A stretch of DNA of 64,000 bases. It comes from Sinobaca qinghaiensis. Its GTDB lineage: Bacteria; Bacillota; Bacilli; Bacillales; Marinococcaceae. The notes beneath the pieces were generated by a model. The model searched no databases and was not told where the DNA came from. It saw only the letters and a list, made by a program, of their open reading frames with translations. Shown here piece after piece: positions 49,572 to 57,909 of this stretch. Made by a program: the position numbers and the translations under genes. Each line of letters starts with the position of its first letter. Position 1 is the stretch's first letter. Location: positions 62,001 to 126,000 of the forward strand of contig NZ_RAPK01000010.1 of NCBI RefSeq assembly GCF_003610495.1, read 5' to 3'.

Positions 49572-51002
49572 ATGACAGACACTACGACCGGAAAAGAAAT
49601 TAACACGCGAATTATCGTTTCTATTTTAATTACAGGGGCTTTTATTGCCGTATTGAATCAAACGCTGCTGGCTACGGCAATTCCAACTATTATGGGGGAC
49701 TTAAATATTGATGCCTCCCAGGCTCAGTGGCTTACTACTGTATTTCTTCTCGTTAACGGCATTATGATTCCTATTACGGCTTTTTTAATTGAAACGTTTA
49801 CCACCCGCCGCCTGTTTATGGCCGCTATGGGGTTGTTTGCTGCTGGTACGATTATTGCAGCTGTTTCTCCCACATTTGGTATTCTCATTGTCGGTCGTAT
49901 CGTACAGGCAATGGGGGCAGGAATTATGATGCCGTTAATGCAGACCGTTTTTCTGCTTATTTTTCCTATTGATAAACGCGGAGCGGCTATGGGGCTGGTC
50001 GGTATGGTTATTTCGTTCGCCCCGGCGATCGGTCCTACCTTATCGGGATTAATTGTGGATAACTATTCATGGCGCCTGCTTTTTTATATTATTTTCCCAA
50101 TCGCCATTATCAATCTGATTGTTGCCTATTTTAAGATGACCGATGTAACTACATTGAAGCATCCAAAGATGGACATCCTTTCTATTATTTTATCCACCTT
50201 CGGTTTTGGCGGTCTGCTTTATGGATTCAGTACGGCAGGTTCAAGCGGATGGGGCGCACCCGTAGTGACCATCACCCTGGCTGTCGGAGTTGTTTCGCTG
50301 ATTGCCTTTATCACACGACAGCTCAAGCTGCCTACTCCTATTCTTGAGTTCAGAGTTTTTAAAGATCCTATTTTCACTTTGACTACCGTCATCACGATGA
50401 TTGTCTTTACGGCCATGATCGGGGCGGCTACCATTCTTCCTTTATACATTCAGGATGCCAGAGGGTTTTCCGCTCTTCAATCCGGTCTTATTCTGATGCC
50501 GGGAGCTATAGTAATGGGCATCTGTTCTCCTATTACCGGCCGTATTTTTGATAAGGTTGGAGCACGCTGGCTCGGTCTTATCGGCATGGCTTCACTCGTA
50601 GGTGGAACTATTCCTTTCGTCTATTTTGACGGTATGACCTCTCTTACCGCGATTGCCACGCTGCATGCGTTTCGTATGCTCGGTATGGCCATGGTAATGA
50701 TGCCGATGACCACAGCCGGTCTTAATCGACTGTCAGAGGATTTAATTCCACACGGAACGGCCATGACAAATACAATGAGACAAGTGGCAGGATCCATCGG
50801 TACGGCGGTTCTCATCACTATTATGAGCAGCGTCGCTGCAGGTTCGGCAGCTGCCCCGTCTGCTGCATTGATAGAAGGAGTTAACACGGCATTTCTAGTC
50901 ACAGCGGGAATTTCCCTTCTCGGACTGATTTTATCCTTCTTTATAAAAGGAAAGAAAAAGCCAAGAGAATCATTCCAGCCTGCTTCCGAAAAAGGAAGCT
51001 AG
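49572..51002 (+). CDS. MFS multidrug efflux transporter, DHA2 family (EmrB/LmrB-like)
   Basis: 476 residues with about 14 helices. The DHA2 hallmarks are visible: LNQTLLATAIPTIMGDL near 27-43, AQWLTTVFLLVNGIMIP near 50-66, motif C GPTLSGLIVD near 150-160 and RVFKDPIFTLTT later. It is a proton-driven exporter of hydrophobic drugs from the membrane, most like EmrB/LmrB. Co-transcribed with its probable TetR repressor. AGGAGG is found 6 bases before the ATG. Confidence 0.92.
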   Translation: MTDTTTGKEINTRIIVSILITGAFIAVLNQTLLATAIPTIMGDLNIDASQAQWLTTVFLLVNGIMIPITAFLIETFTTRRLFMAAMGLFAAGTIIAAVSPTFGILIVGRIVQAMGAGIMMPLMQTVFLLIFPIDKRGAAMGLVGMVISFAPAIGPTLSGLIVDNYSWRLLFYIIFPIAIINLIVAYFKMTDVTTLKHPKMDILSIILSTFGFGGLLYGFSTAGSSGWGAPVVTITLAVGVVSLIAFITRQLKLPTPILEFRVFKDPIFTLTTVITMIVFTAMIGAATILPLYIQDARGFSALQSGLILMPGAIVMGICSPITGRIFDKVGARWLGLIGMASLVGGTIPFVYFDGMTSLTAIATLHAFRMLGMAMVMMPMTTAGLNRLSEDLIPHGTAMTNTMRQVAGSIGTAVLITIMSSVAAGSAAAPSAALIEGVNTAFLVTAGISLLGLILSFFIKGKKKPRESFQPASEKGS

Positions 51003-51063
51003 TCTTCCCCACAACAAAAAAGCCTGCAGAAAATGCACGCCCGGCGGTGTACTAAATTAAATG

Positions 51064-51103
51064 TAAAGCCCGATACTCTTTAGGGAGTACCGGGCTTTTT
51101 CCT
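51064..51103. terminator. Bidirectional terminator
   Basis: AAAGCCCGATACTC...GAGTACCGGGCTTT (one mismatch) with a T-run, between the DHA2 gene and the convergent aag gene. Confidence 0.88.
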
Positions 51104-51685
51104 GCTTTTCGATACATAGCGGCTGGCCGGATCCCAAAACCGCCATGGGTAATTCACCGCTTCCCCGCTGTTATCAATACCGACCCGCGGCCCCGATGCG
51201 ATATCTTCCGGGGCGCTTCCCTCCAGCAGATAGATAGAGGCATCTTCGTAGCAGCATTTGGCGTAATCTTCCATAGTAATGCCCATTGCTTTCGTCAGTT
51301 TGCCGGGTCCGTTCGTCCATTCCAGTTCCTTCCGGCCGTTTCTGCGGATCTCCATTAAATCCCGGCCGGAGACGGGTTCTACAGCTCTAATCAGTACAGC
51401 CTCCGGATTGTCTTCTGGAGCGGATACAACATTAAACAGACAGTGGGTATGCATCGTATAGGTGTATACATGCCCCGGCGATGCAAACATGATCTCTGTT
51501 CGTTTCGTACGTCTGGCACCATAGCTGTGAGCCGCCCGGTCTTCAGGTCCTATGTAGGCTTCTGTTTCTACTATTCTGCCGGCCGTCCTCCCTTCGGAGG
51601 TTTCTTTTACAAGAGTTTGTCCAAGCAGTGCTCTGGATAATTCCAGGGTCGGCAGATGAAAAAATTCTTTTTTAAGGCGCTTCAT
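51080..51685 (-). CDS. aag: DNA-3-methyladenine glycosylase (Aag/MPG family)
   Basis: 201 residues. AAG-family features: ALLGQTLVKE, VETEAYIGPEDRAAHSYGARRTKRTEIMF with the catalytic Glu near residue 43 and the intercalating region, VYTYTMHTHCLFNVV, and NGPGKLTKAMGI. The enzyme removes 3-methyladenine and related alkylated or deaminated bases from DNA. It is a full-length single gene, similar to B. subtilis YxlJ. Its promoter region abuts that of sinR copy 2. Confidence 0.94.
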   Translation of the reverse strand: MKRLKKEFFHLPTLELSRALLGQTLVKETSEGRTAGRIVETEAYIGPEDRAAHSYGARRTKRTEIMFASPGHVYTYTMHTHCLFNVVSAPEDNPEAVLIRAVEPVSGRDLMEIRRNGRKELEWTNGPGKLTKAMGITMEDYAKCCYEDASIYLLEGSAPEDIASGPRVGIDNSGEAVNYPWRFWDPASRYVSKSRKKPGTP

Positions 51686-51756
51686 TGCATTTTCTCCTCT
51701 TTATTCGGGATAAAATAGCCGAAAATAGTTACTTCGACTCATGATTGGAACAATAT

Positions 51757-51776
51757 AAAGAACTATAATGTTCTAT
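51757..51776. promoter_or_regulatory. Candidate SinR operator around the -10 of sinR copy 2
   Basis: AAAGAAC (51757-51763), TATAAT (51764-51769), GTTCTAT (51770-51776). The left arm is the exact inverse of SinR consensus GTTCTTT, the right arm deviates at one base, and the -10 hexamer lies between them. Binding would block the promoter: probable autoregulation. Confidence 0.6.
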
Positions 51777-51833
51777 ATAACGTATATCCATTTATTTATT
51801 CATTCATTTTCTTTTAGGGAGGGTAATCCGTAC

Positions 51834-52190
51834 ATGATTGGTGAAAACATACGAAGGTACCGAAAACAAAAAAGAATGACATTGTCAGATCTTGCTTCGA
51901 CTACCGGTATCTCCAAATCGTATTTAAGCTACATTGAACGAGGAATTAAGCATAATCCCTCTATTGATGTTCTTGAAAAAATCACAGAAGCACTCGAAAT
52001 TAATATCTCCAGTATTATTACTGATACACCAGCTCCTTCGTCAGAACATGGAGTCATCGACGAAGAATGGCAGGCCTTAATTCAGGAAGCAATTCAGGCC
52101 GGTATCAGCAAAAAGCAGTTCCGTGATTTCCAGAAATTTATACGCTATGAGAAGTGGACTTCATTTGAAAAAGATAAGAATGCCAACTAG
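51834..52190 (+). CDS. sinR: SinR-like XRE family regulator (copy 2)
   Basis: 118 residues from ATG 51834 behind AGGGAGGG. HTH with IGENIRRYRKQKRMTLSDLA, then ISKSYLSYIERGIKHNPSID (about 2-46); a Ser/Pro linker SSIITDTPAPSSE, and the C-terminal SinI-type dimerisation domain DEEWQALIQEAIQAGISKKQ followed by a longer helix ending KWTSFEKDKNAN. It differs clearly from copy 1, so this is an old duplication, not a recent one. It is convergent with sinI copy 2, the reverse of the classic sinI-sinR order. A SinR-type inverted repeat surrounds its -10. Confidence 0.9.
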   Translation: MIGENIRRYRKQKRMTLSDLASTTGISKSYLSYIERGIKHNPSIDVLEKITEALEINISSIITDTPAPSSEHGVIDEEWQALIQEAIQAGISKKQFRDFQKFIRYEKWTSFEKDKNAN

Positions 52191-52206
52191 TCTTTTCAGG
52201 ACATAC

Positions 52207-52249
52207 AAAGAGCATGTTAAAACAATACATTTGTTTTAACATGCTCTTT
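52207..52249. terminator. Bidirectional terminator between sinR2 and sinI2
   Basis: 19-bp arms AAAGAGCATGTTAAAACAA and complement with a 5-base loop, shared by the two convergent genes. Confidence 0.9.
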
Positions 52250-52323
52250 ACGTGTAATAGATGGTAAAAAAGATAATAACACCCTTTTTCATCGTTGTAT
52301 ACTACCCTTCAATTCTGAAGCTG

Positions 52324-52434
52324 TTACTTCTTAACTTTTTGAAAAAAGGCAAGAACCTCATCTTTAGACATCCCTGCTTCTTTAGCTTCTCGTATCAGCA
52401 CGCGCCATTCATAATCCAATTCTTTTGTTTCCAA
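52324..52434 (-). CDS. sinI: SinI-like antirepressor (copy 2) behind a GEMM riboswitch
   Basis: A 36-residue protein starting at TTG 52434 with GGGAGG 9 bases upstream; no ATG fits. Residues 7-36 (LDYEWRVLIREAKEAGMSKD, then EVLAFFQKVKK) are the SinI SinR-binding helices, sharing EW/DW-x-LM-x-EAKEAG with copy 1. It is preceded by a second GEMM riboswitch. The predicted partner is the SinR-like protein encoded convergently, but cross-talk with copy 1 is possible. Confidence 0.82.
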   Translation of the reverse strand: METKELDYEWRVLIREAKEAGMSKDEVLAFFQKVKK

Positions 52435-52472
52435 TCTTTCCAACCTCCCAAGCCTTTATAGGATCTCTCCCC

Positions 52473-52551
52473 AGGCAGCCCAGCCATCTTAGCATATAGT
52501 ACCTTAGACCTGTAACTTTGCGTACACATTTTTCAATGAACTTGCCTTTAT
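52473..52551 (-). promoter_or_regulatory. GEMM-I riboswitch before sinI copy 2
   Basis: Minus-strand RNA repeats the elements of the first copy: AAAGGCAAG, a short stem, CGCAAAGTTACAGGTCTAAGG (identical 17-base core to copy 1), then GATGGCTGGGCTGCC closing P1. The hairpin sequences differ from copy 1 while the core is conserved, as expected for a folded RNA under selection. No terminator follows; AAAGGC recurs just before the GGGAGG site. Confidence 0.78.
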
Positions 52552-52564
52552 CTGGAGGTTGATT

Positions 52565-52593
52565 TTTATATTCTATCACCACCCTGGCGGCAA
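52565..52593 (-). promoter_or_regulatory. Sigma-A promoter of the GEMM-sinI2 transcript
   Basis: Minus strand: -35 TTGCCG at 52593-52588, 17-base spacer, -10 TATAAA at 52570-52565, ending just before the aptamer. Confidence 0.65.
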
Positions 52594-52830
52594 GTAAAAT
52601 AATCAGATTCGAAAATCTTATTTTTCCCTTCTGGCATACTGCCTGCCCTGCATCTTAAAACACGAAAACCGTAATAGACATTGTTCCAAAAGCGGTCTAC
52701 GGTAAAAAAGGACCTTCCTTCATAAAAAACCTCGTACGCCTTGAAAAAGGAATACGAGGTTGTTCATGTGTTTTCTTTTTATAAAACGGAAAGCGGCCGG
52801 CAGTGTATTTTTTACCTGGCAGGCATTAGA
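52594..52830. other. Intergenic stretch with terminator of the RlmI-like gene
   Basis: No gene seen. Contains the minus-strand terminator AACCTCGTA...TACGAGGTT at about 52728-52762 for the methyltransferase gene; nothing else recognised between it and the sinI2 promoter. Confidence 0.6.
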
Positions 52831-54027
52831 TTATTTGGTTATTTCTATAAATACCACTTTTAAATAATCTCCTTCTTTGTAAGAAGCCGTATATGGGTGA
52901 TCATCAGGCAGACGAACACGTTCAGTTACATTTTGTTTTACTTCCGCTTTGGTGCAGGCTTTATCAATCTGCTTTTGGAATGCCTTCATTCCAAAGCCGC
53001 CGAAATTTGTTGAGGCAATAATCGTTCCACCGTCCTTTATGATAGAAATAGCATCTACGAGCAGGGAAGTGTAATCCTTTGCTGCAGAAAACGTCCGTTT
53101 CTTTGTTCGTGCAAAGCTTGGGGGATCGAGGACGATCACATCATATGTGATATTTTTCTTTTTAGCATAATCAAAGTAGGCAAACACATCCATGATCCGT
53201 ATTTCCTGATCTTCACTTATAACCCCGTTCAGCTCAAAGTTTTCCTGAACGCGTGATTTGCTTCTGTTCGCTACGTCAACATCCACCGTTTTTGCAGCTC
53301 CGCCGTGATGGGCGGCTACTGAAAAAGCACCGGTATAGGAAAAAGTGTTCAGAACGGTCTTACCCGCGGAATACTCATCGCGCAGGCGTTTTCTTGCTTC
53401 CCGCTGATCCAGGAATATTCCAACCATCGCTCCGTCATTCAAATATACCGCAAACGTCATTCCATTTTCTTTAACGTGCAGCGGAGCAGGAGCCTCTTTT
53501 CCTTTTACAAAGTCATCGCCTTCGATATACTGTCCCTGCTGCTGAAAGCGCCGTTTCTCATACAGGCCTTCATAGGCGGTCACAGCCTCCAGCGCGCGGA
53601 TGATAAGGGAGCGAAACGCATAGATTCCCGCACTGTACCACTGCAGCATATAGTAGCCGTTAAAATAATCAATGGTCAATCCGCCGATGCCGTCTCCTTC
53701 GCCGTTAAATATGCGAAATGCAGTCGTTGATTCATCCTCGAAAAATGCCTTTCTTCTCTGCAGGGCAGCACTGAGTTTTCCAACAAAAAACTGCTGGTCA
53801 ATGGCTTCCTCTTTTTTGTTTGTAAGAATCCAGCCGATGCCTTTATTTTGCAGCCCGTAATAGGCTTTCGCGATAAATTGGCCCTGCGGGGTCATTAAAT
53901 CAAAAACGGTCCCTTCTTCTGAAAGCTTTTCCCTTTTATTGACCATATCTTCATGGATTAAAGGATACCCCTTTTGAAACGTTTCAACAGCTTGTTTGGA
54001 AGCAGAAATTTTCATTGTTTCAGTCAT
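52831..54027 (-). CDS. Class I SAM-dependent rRNA methyltransferase (RlmI/YwbD-like)
   Basis: 398 residues. An N-terminal PUA-like domain (about 1-80) is followed by a linking domain with GDGIGGLTIDYF near 112-123 and a Rossmann methyltransferase domain with LNTFSYTGAFSVAA near 225-238, DVDVANRS, and the catalytic VLDPPSFAR near 300-308. RlmI-type enzymes make 5-methylcytosine in 23S rRNA; I see no Cys in the DPPSF region equal to the E. coli site, so the exact target is uncertain. An AbrB-type permease gene ends 5 bases upstream. Confidence 0.87.
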   Translation of the reverse strand: MTETMKISASKQAVETFQKGYPLIHEDMVNKREKLSEEGTVFDLMTPQGQFIAKAYYGLQNKGIGWILTNKKEEAIDQQFFVGKLSAALQRRKAFFEDESTTAFRIFNGEGDGIGGLTIDYFNGYYMLQWYSAGIYAFRSLIIRALEAVTAYEGLYEKRRFQQQGQYIEGDDFVKGKEAPAPLHVKENGMTFAVYLNDGAMVGIFLDQREARKRLRDEYSAGKTVLNTFSYTGAFSVAAHHGGAAKTVDVDVANRSKSRVQENFELNGVISEDQEIRIMDVFAYFDYAKKKNITYDVIVLDPPSFARTKKRTFSAAKDYTSLLVDAISIIKDGGTIIASTNFGGFGMKAFQKQIDKACTKAEVKQNVTERVRLPDDHPYTASYKEGDYLKVVFIEITK

Positions 54028-54032
54028 TTATC

Positions 54033-55073
54033 TCATCCTTCATTTTTTAATATCATGCGGTCGATCCATTTAACAAGAAAAGGAAGCAGTAAAAACAATA
54101 CAATTACACGAATAATATGAAGAGCAGATACAAGCGTTGGTTCAAGCTGCAGGGCAAAAGCTGTAGAAGACATTTCCGCCGCACCGGCAGGAACTGTGCT
54201 GAGCAGGCTTGTTATGTAAGGAAGCGGAGTCATTAACGTAAACAACCCTGCCAATAAGAGGCTGAGCAGCAGAAAACACTGCAGAATGCCCAGACTCGGC
54301 AAACCGATACTTTTCACACGTACCAGCGTTTCCCTGTCAAAACGGATGCCTACCATAGCTCCGATAAGCGCCTGTCCGACGCCCGCCGCATATCCCGGCG
54401 GGGCAAAACCGGGCACGATCCAATTCCCGATTATAAATCCAAAAATAAGCGCATAAAGAAGGGCTCCACCGGGAATCTTAACATATTTATTTAATATAAT
54501 AACCAGTACGACAATAAATAACAGCATTGGAAAACCGATAAAAGGATTCCATACCCCCGTGTCCGCGGGAGTTCCTCCAGACGCAGCCTCCGGATAAAAT
54601 ACCGCAGCCGACAATGGGATAAGAAACACAAAAAAAGTAATACGGGCTGTGTGAAAAGCTGCAACAATCCGGTCATCAGCCCCGTAATCCCGGCTTACGC
54701 TGATTACTTCCGAAGCTCCTCCCGGTACGCAGCAGAAAAAAGCGGTCTTTACGTCCAGACTGGTCCATCTGTACATCAGCATTCCAAATACGAGCCCCAT
54801 CATTAACGTAATGGATAGCGTAACGATCAAAGGCATAATATAAGCCGGCAGAACGGCAAAAAGCTCTGTATCCATTAAAAAACCAATATTTACTCCTACC
54901 AGAGCAAGGGCAGCCTGAAACGGCCACCCCTCAAAGGTAAAGCGTTTTATAAAAAGTCCCGTAAAAATGCCGGCCAGCAGTGCTCCAAAAAGCCAGCCGG
55001 CCGGCACGCCGGCTGCAGAAAATAGACTGCCAACTGCAATGGCTGCTGTGATGAATAAGCCTTTCTGCCACAT
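54033..55073 (-). CDS. AbrB family membrane protein (PF05145 type)
   Basis: 346 residues from ATG 55073, with GGAGGA about 10 bases upstream (frame open to 55097). About 10 helices in two homologous halves, each with a matching motif: FFCCVPGGASEVISVSRDYG near 120-139 and LSTVPAGAAEMSSTA near 290-304. These are the AbrB duplication repeats of the ammonia-monooxygenase-like transporter family. The transported substrate is unknown. Overlapping context with the methyltransferase gene (5-base gap) implies one operon. Confidence 0.85.
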   Translation of the reverse strand: MWQKGLFITAAIAVGSLFSAAGVPAGWLFGALLAGIFTGLFIKRFTFEGWPFQAALALVGVNIGFLMDTELFAVLPAYIMPLIVTLSITLMMGLVFGMLMYRWTSLDVKTAFFCCVPGGASEVISVSRDYGADDRIVAAFHTARITFFVFLIPLSAAVFYPEAASGGTPADTGVWNPFIGFPMLLFIVVLVIILNKYVKIPGGALLYALIFGFIIGNWIVPGFAPPGYAAGVGQALIGAMVGIRFDRETLVRVKSIGLPSLGILQCFLLLSLLLAGLFTLMTPLPYITSLLSTVPAGAAEMSSTAFALQLEPTLVSALHIIRVIVLFLLLPFLVKWIDRMILKNEG

Positions 55074-55121
55074 AATGACGGCTCCTCCACTAAACATTTT
55101 AAATCAACTTTTTTTAGTATA

Positions 55122-56546
55122 TCATGATTTTCCAGGCTGCTCTGTTTGTTCCGGAGAAGAAGTTCCCGCTTTACGGAAGGATCCGGAAGAAAAATAAAAT
55201 ACAGCAGCGTTGATTACGGCCATAACAGCCATTCCCATAAAAATGTTGCTGTAAATGCCTGCATGCCCGGGAGAAAAATGAAGCGGATTATAAGCTTCTG
55301 CCCCTGTATATTGATTTAATAAGGCGCCTACTACCGCCCCTCCGAACGCACCGGCCATAAAATTAAATAAATTGTATACGCCCATGCCAACACCCGTTTC
55401 TTCTGCCGGAAGAACAGAAGAAATCAAGTTAGCCGTAGCTGTCTGCAGAAAAGGAAAAGCAACATAACTTGCTACAAGAGCCAGGCTCACAAGTAAGGGA
55501 GAAGCTCCGGCCGCAATAGATAGAGAAGTGAAACCAACCATCGTTAAGCCAAGAGCAAGAAATACCATCGGCCAGCTTCCAAACCGATCCGTCCATAAGC
55601 CCGCAATTCTCCCCATAAAAGCAGCAGCTATCGCTCCGGGAAATAACACGAGACCTATCGCTGTTGTGCTGAGGTTATTTACATCATCCAAAAGAAGCGG
55701 CATCATAAACATCATGCTGAACATCGTAAGAATACCGAAAAAACTTGTTATCAATGTCGTCCGGTACGCATGGTTTAAAAAGAGGCCGGGCTTTACAAAC
55801 GGCGTTTCCACATGGAAAATCCACCAGATGAATACCGATAAAAAGATAATGCTGATACCAAGGTACAACCAGCCGAATGTCGTAATAAATAAAATAAAGA
55901 AGCCAACCCCCACTGCCATAAAAAAAGCACCCGGCAGATCGACTTTTCCGGATTTTGGTTCTTCTTCTGGAAGCCATTTATGAAAAAACGGAATAGTGAT
56001 GACAACGAATATCGATACTAAAAACAAGTAGTTCCAGGCGAAAGCACCGGCGATCAAACCACCTGCAATCGGGCCTATCCCCGAGGCAAAAGCCATTGTC
56101 GAAGACACAATGCCCAGCACCTTGCCCTGTTCTTCCTTAAAAAACCGGGAAGGAGCTATAAATACGAGAGCCGGCACCGTTGCAGCTCCGGCGGCCTGAA
56201 CCATTCTTGCGGCTACGACCATAATAAAATGAGTAGAGAAAAAGCCGATAATGGAACCGACTGCAAATAGAATCAATCCTACCGTCAGCAGCCGCTTAAA
56301 CGGATACAGGTCAGCAAGCTTTCCATATACAAGCGCTCCTACTGCATAAATAATAATATATCCCGTCACTACCCAGCTCACCTCGGAAGGAGACAGGGAA
56401 AAAGCGTCAGCAATATCCGGCACGGCTATCATAAACATAGTGGAGTTCATAACGGAAAACATCAAAACCGCACACAATAAAACGATAATTCTTCTTTTAA
56501 CAGATCTGCTGAGCGTTACAGCACTGTTTATATTTGAATCCGGCAC
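55122..56546 (-). CDS. MFS transporter, 14 helices, Tet(L)-like
   Basis: 474 residues from GTG 56546; AAGGAGG lies 9 bases upstream, whereas the frame's TTG at 56579 has no site. MFAIAVPDIADAF-type helix 1 (NSTMFMIAVPDIADAFSLSP), VSWVVTGYIIIYAVGALVYG, KLADLYPFKRLL, RMVQAAGAATVPALV and the motif C GIGPIAGGLIA match the Tet(L)/Tet(K) and YitZ-like branch. These carriers export tetracycline-metal or monovalent cations for H+. Function here cannot be fixed: drug efflux or Na+(K+)/H+ antiport would both suit. Confidence 0.87.
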   Translation of the reverse strand: MPDSNINSAVTLSRSVKRRIIVLLCAVLMFSVMNSTMFMIAVPDIADAFSLSPSEVSWVVTGYIIIYAVGALVYGKLADLYPFKRLLTVGLILFAVGSIIGFFSTHFIMVVAARMVQAAGAATVPALVFIAPSRFFKEEQGKVLGIVSSTMAFASGIGPIAGGLIAGAFAWNYLFLVSIFVVITIPFFHKWLPEEEPKSGKVDLPGAFFMAVGVGFFILFITTFGWLYLGISIIFLSVFIWWIFHVETPFVKPGLFLNHAYRTTLITSFFGILTMFSMMFMMPLLLDDVNNLSTTAIGLVLFPGAIAAAFMGRIAGLWTDRFGSWPMVFLALGLTMVGFTSLSIAAGASPLLVSLALVASYVAFPFLQTATANLISSVLPAEETGVGMGVYNLFNFMAGAFGGAVVGALLNQYTGAEAYNPLHFSPGHAGIYSNIFMGMAVMAVINAAVFYFSSGSFRKAGTSSPEQTEQPGKS

Positions 56547-56692
56547 GGGCAGCGCCCTCCTTTTTTCCTTTTTACACAACTAGCAGTGTACCATATATTT
56601 CCCGTTTCGAAATAATTTCAGCCCTGGTATTTTTAATAGTTACGGCGAAATATATGATATACTGTAACGATGAAAAAAAGATCGGAGGATTT

Positions 56693-57154
56693 ATGCTTAC
56701 TTTTGAAGAAAAAATAAAAATTGCAGAAGAATTTGTCGAGCTTGAGAAAAAAGAAGTGTCCATGGGACGCGTTAACTTTCACTTTGAAGAAAGTGACTAC
56801 GATAAGAAGAATGTCGTTTATCATCTTCATCCGAACGGCAATGGATTTGTCTATGCTGAACTGGTATCCGGCGTTAAGACAGACGACCGGGGCATGGTGA
56901 ATATTCGTGAATACTCAGCTGAAGACTTCAGGAACCTGATTAAAGAAGCACTGGCCTCTCTTCAGACAGATGAGTCTACGGAAGAAGAGTTTGAAATTGA
57001 GGAATGGGAAAATATAGAGGATCAGCTGCTCGTTTTGATGCCGGAAGAAGACGGCTGGAATGTCTATGCCGGACTACAGCTGGACGGAACATTCAATACG
57101 TATGGAGAAGCCATCGACTATTTGGAAAAAGAAGGATTCAAAAGGGTATTATAA
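56693..57154 (+). CDS. Hypothetical acidic protein, 153 residues
   Basis: Starts at ATG 56693 with GGAGG 5 bases upstream; the longer open frame from 56534 overlaps the divergent gene's start and is not used. Very acidic soluble protein: helix LTFEEKIKIAEEFVELEKKE, beta-rich VNFHFEES, YHLHPNGNGFVYAELV, helix DFRNLIKEALASLQ, then an acidic linker ESTEEEFEIEEW and a C-terminal domain DGWNVYAGLQLDGTFNTYGE. I do not recognise the family. Single gene with its own terminator. Confidence 0.75.
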   Translation: MLTFEEKIKIAEEFVELEKKEVSMGRVNFHFEESDYDKKNVVYHLHPNGNGFVYAELVSGVKTDDRGMVNIREYSAEDFRNLIKEALASLQTDESTEEEFEIEEWENIEDQLLVLMPEEDGWNVYAGLQLDGTFNTYGEAIDYLEKEGFKRVL

Positions 57155-57159
57155 TGAAA

Positions 57160-57197
57160 AAAACAGCAGCCTTTGACAAGGCTGCTGTTTTTTTTCA
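57160..57197 (+). terminator. Intrinsic terminator
   Basis: AACAGCAGCCTT / AAGGCTGCTGTT with a TGAC-type loop, followed by eight T. Confidence 0.9.
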
Positions 57198-57306
57198 TTA
57201 AGTGAGGGGAAAATAGTCCACGTTACTTCTATATTACGTTTTATTTAGACAAAAAGGCCTGCATCATTTCGCAATGGATTATCTGGGAATGGTCCATGCG
57301 GAAAAA

Positions 57307-57774
57307 TTATGACTGGGTTACTTTTCTACGAATAAACAGTACAGCTCCAGCTCCTGCAGTCAGGGCACCAAACAGCATCATCATTGGGTTGGCCGTGGCC
57401 GTTTCCGGAAGGGCTCCGCCTTCTTCTGTGACTTCCTCCTCAGCCGGCGCTTCGGAAGTAACGGTCTCTTCTTCAGGCGTCTCGTCGTTTTCTGTTACTT
57501 CCGATGTAGTATCATCTGATTCTGACTGTTCTCCATCAGTTGAATCATAACCCGGCAGACTTTCACACGGAATGCCGTCGTTATCATTACCATCCAGGCG
57601 CTCCGGATCATTGTCGACTGTATATCCATGCTCGTCCCAGTGTGCCACCGCATCCTCATGTGTAGCAAAATCATCGCAATCGAAATCTTCCCCATGGCCG
57701 GCTTCCGTTGCTCCCGCACTTCCAAGACTGATAACAGCTACACTGCTCAGTCCTATTATCCATTTTTTCAACAT
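57307..57774 (-). CDS. Excalibur-domain surface protein with LPETA sorting signal
   Basis: 155 residues. Signal peptide 1-25; excalibur calcium-binding domain about 30-72 with Cys33 and Cys70 framing and the DGNDNDGIPC calcium loop at 61-70; an acidic Ser/Thr/Glu linker about 78-120; then LPETA at 122-126, a hydrophobic helix and RRK. This is a sortase-anchored wall protein. LPxTA rather than LPxTG suggests a class D-type sortase such as B. subtilis YhcS; no sortase gene is in the window. Function probably calcium-dependent at the wall. Confidence 0.9.
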   Translation of the reverse strand: MLKKWIIGLSSVAVISLGSAGATEAGHGEDFDCDDFATHEDAVAHWDEHGYTVDNDPERLDGNDNDGIPCESLPGYDSTDGEQSESDDTTSEVTENDETPEEETVTSEAPAEEEVTEEGGALPETATANPMMMLFGALTAGAGAVLFIRRKVTQS

Positions 57775-57875
57775 GTGTTTGGTTCTCCTTTTTAGTTGCT
57801 ATGTACCATTCCCTGCCTTTAATATGCCATAAAAAGAAAATATATACAATGAATATTTAGAAAATTCAGCGAATA

Positions 57876-57905
57876 AAAACCTCTCTCAGTGAATGAGAGA
57901 GGTTT
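57876..57905 (-). terminator. Intrinsic terminator of the DsbA/FrnE-like gene
   Basis: AAACCTCTCTC / GAGAGAGGTTT stem, 7-base loop, minus-strand T-run after it, 5 bases past the stop. Confidence 0.9.
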
Positions 57906-57909
57906 CTGC

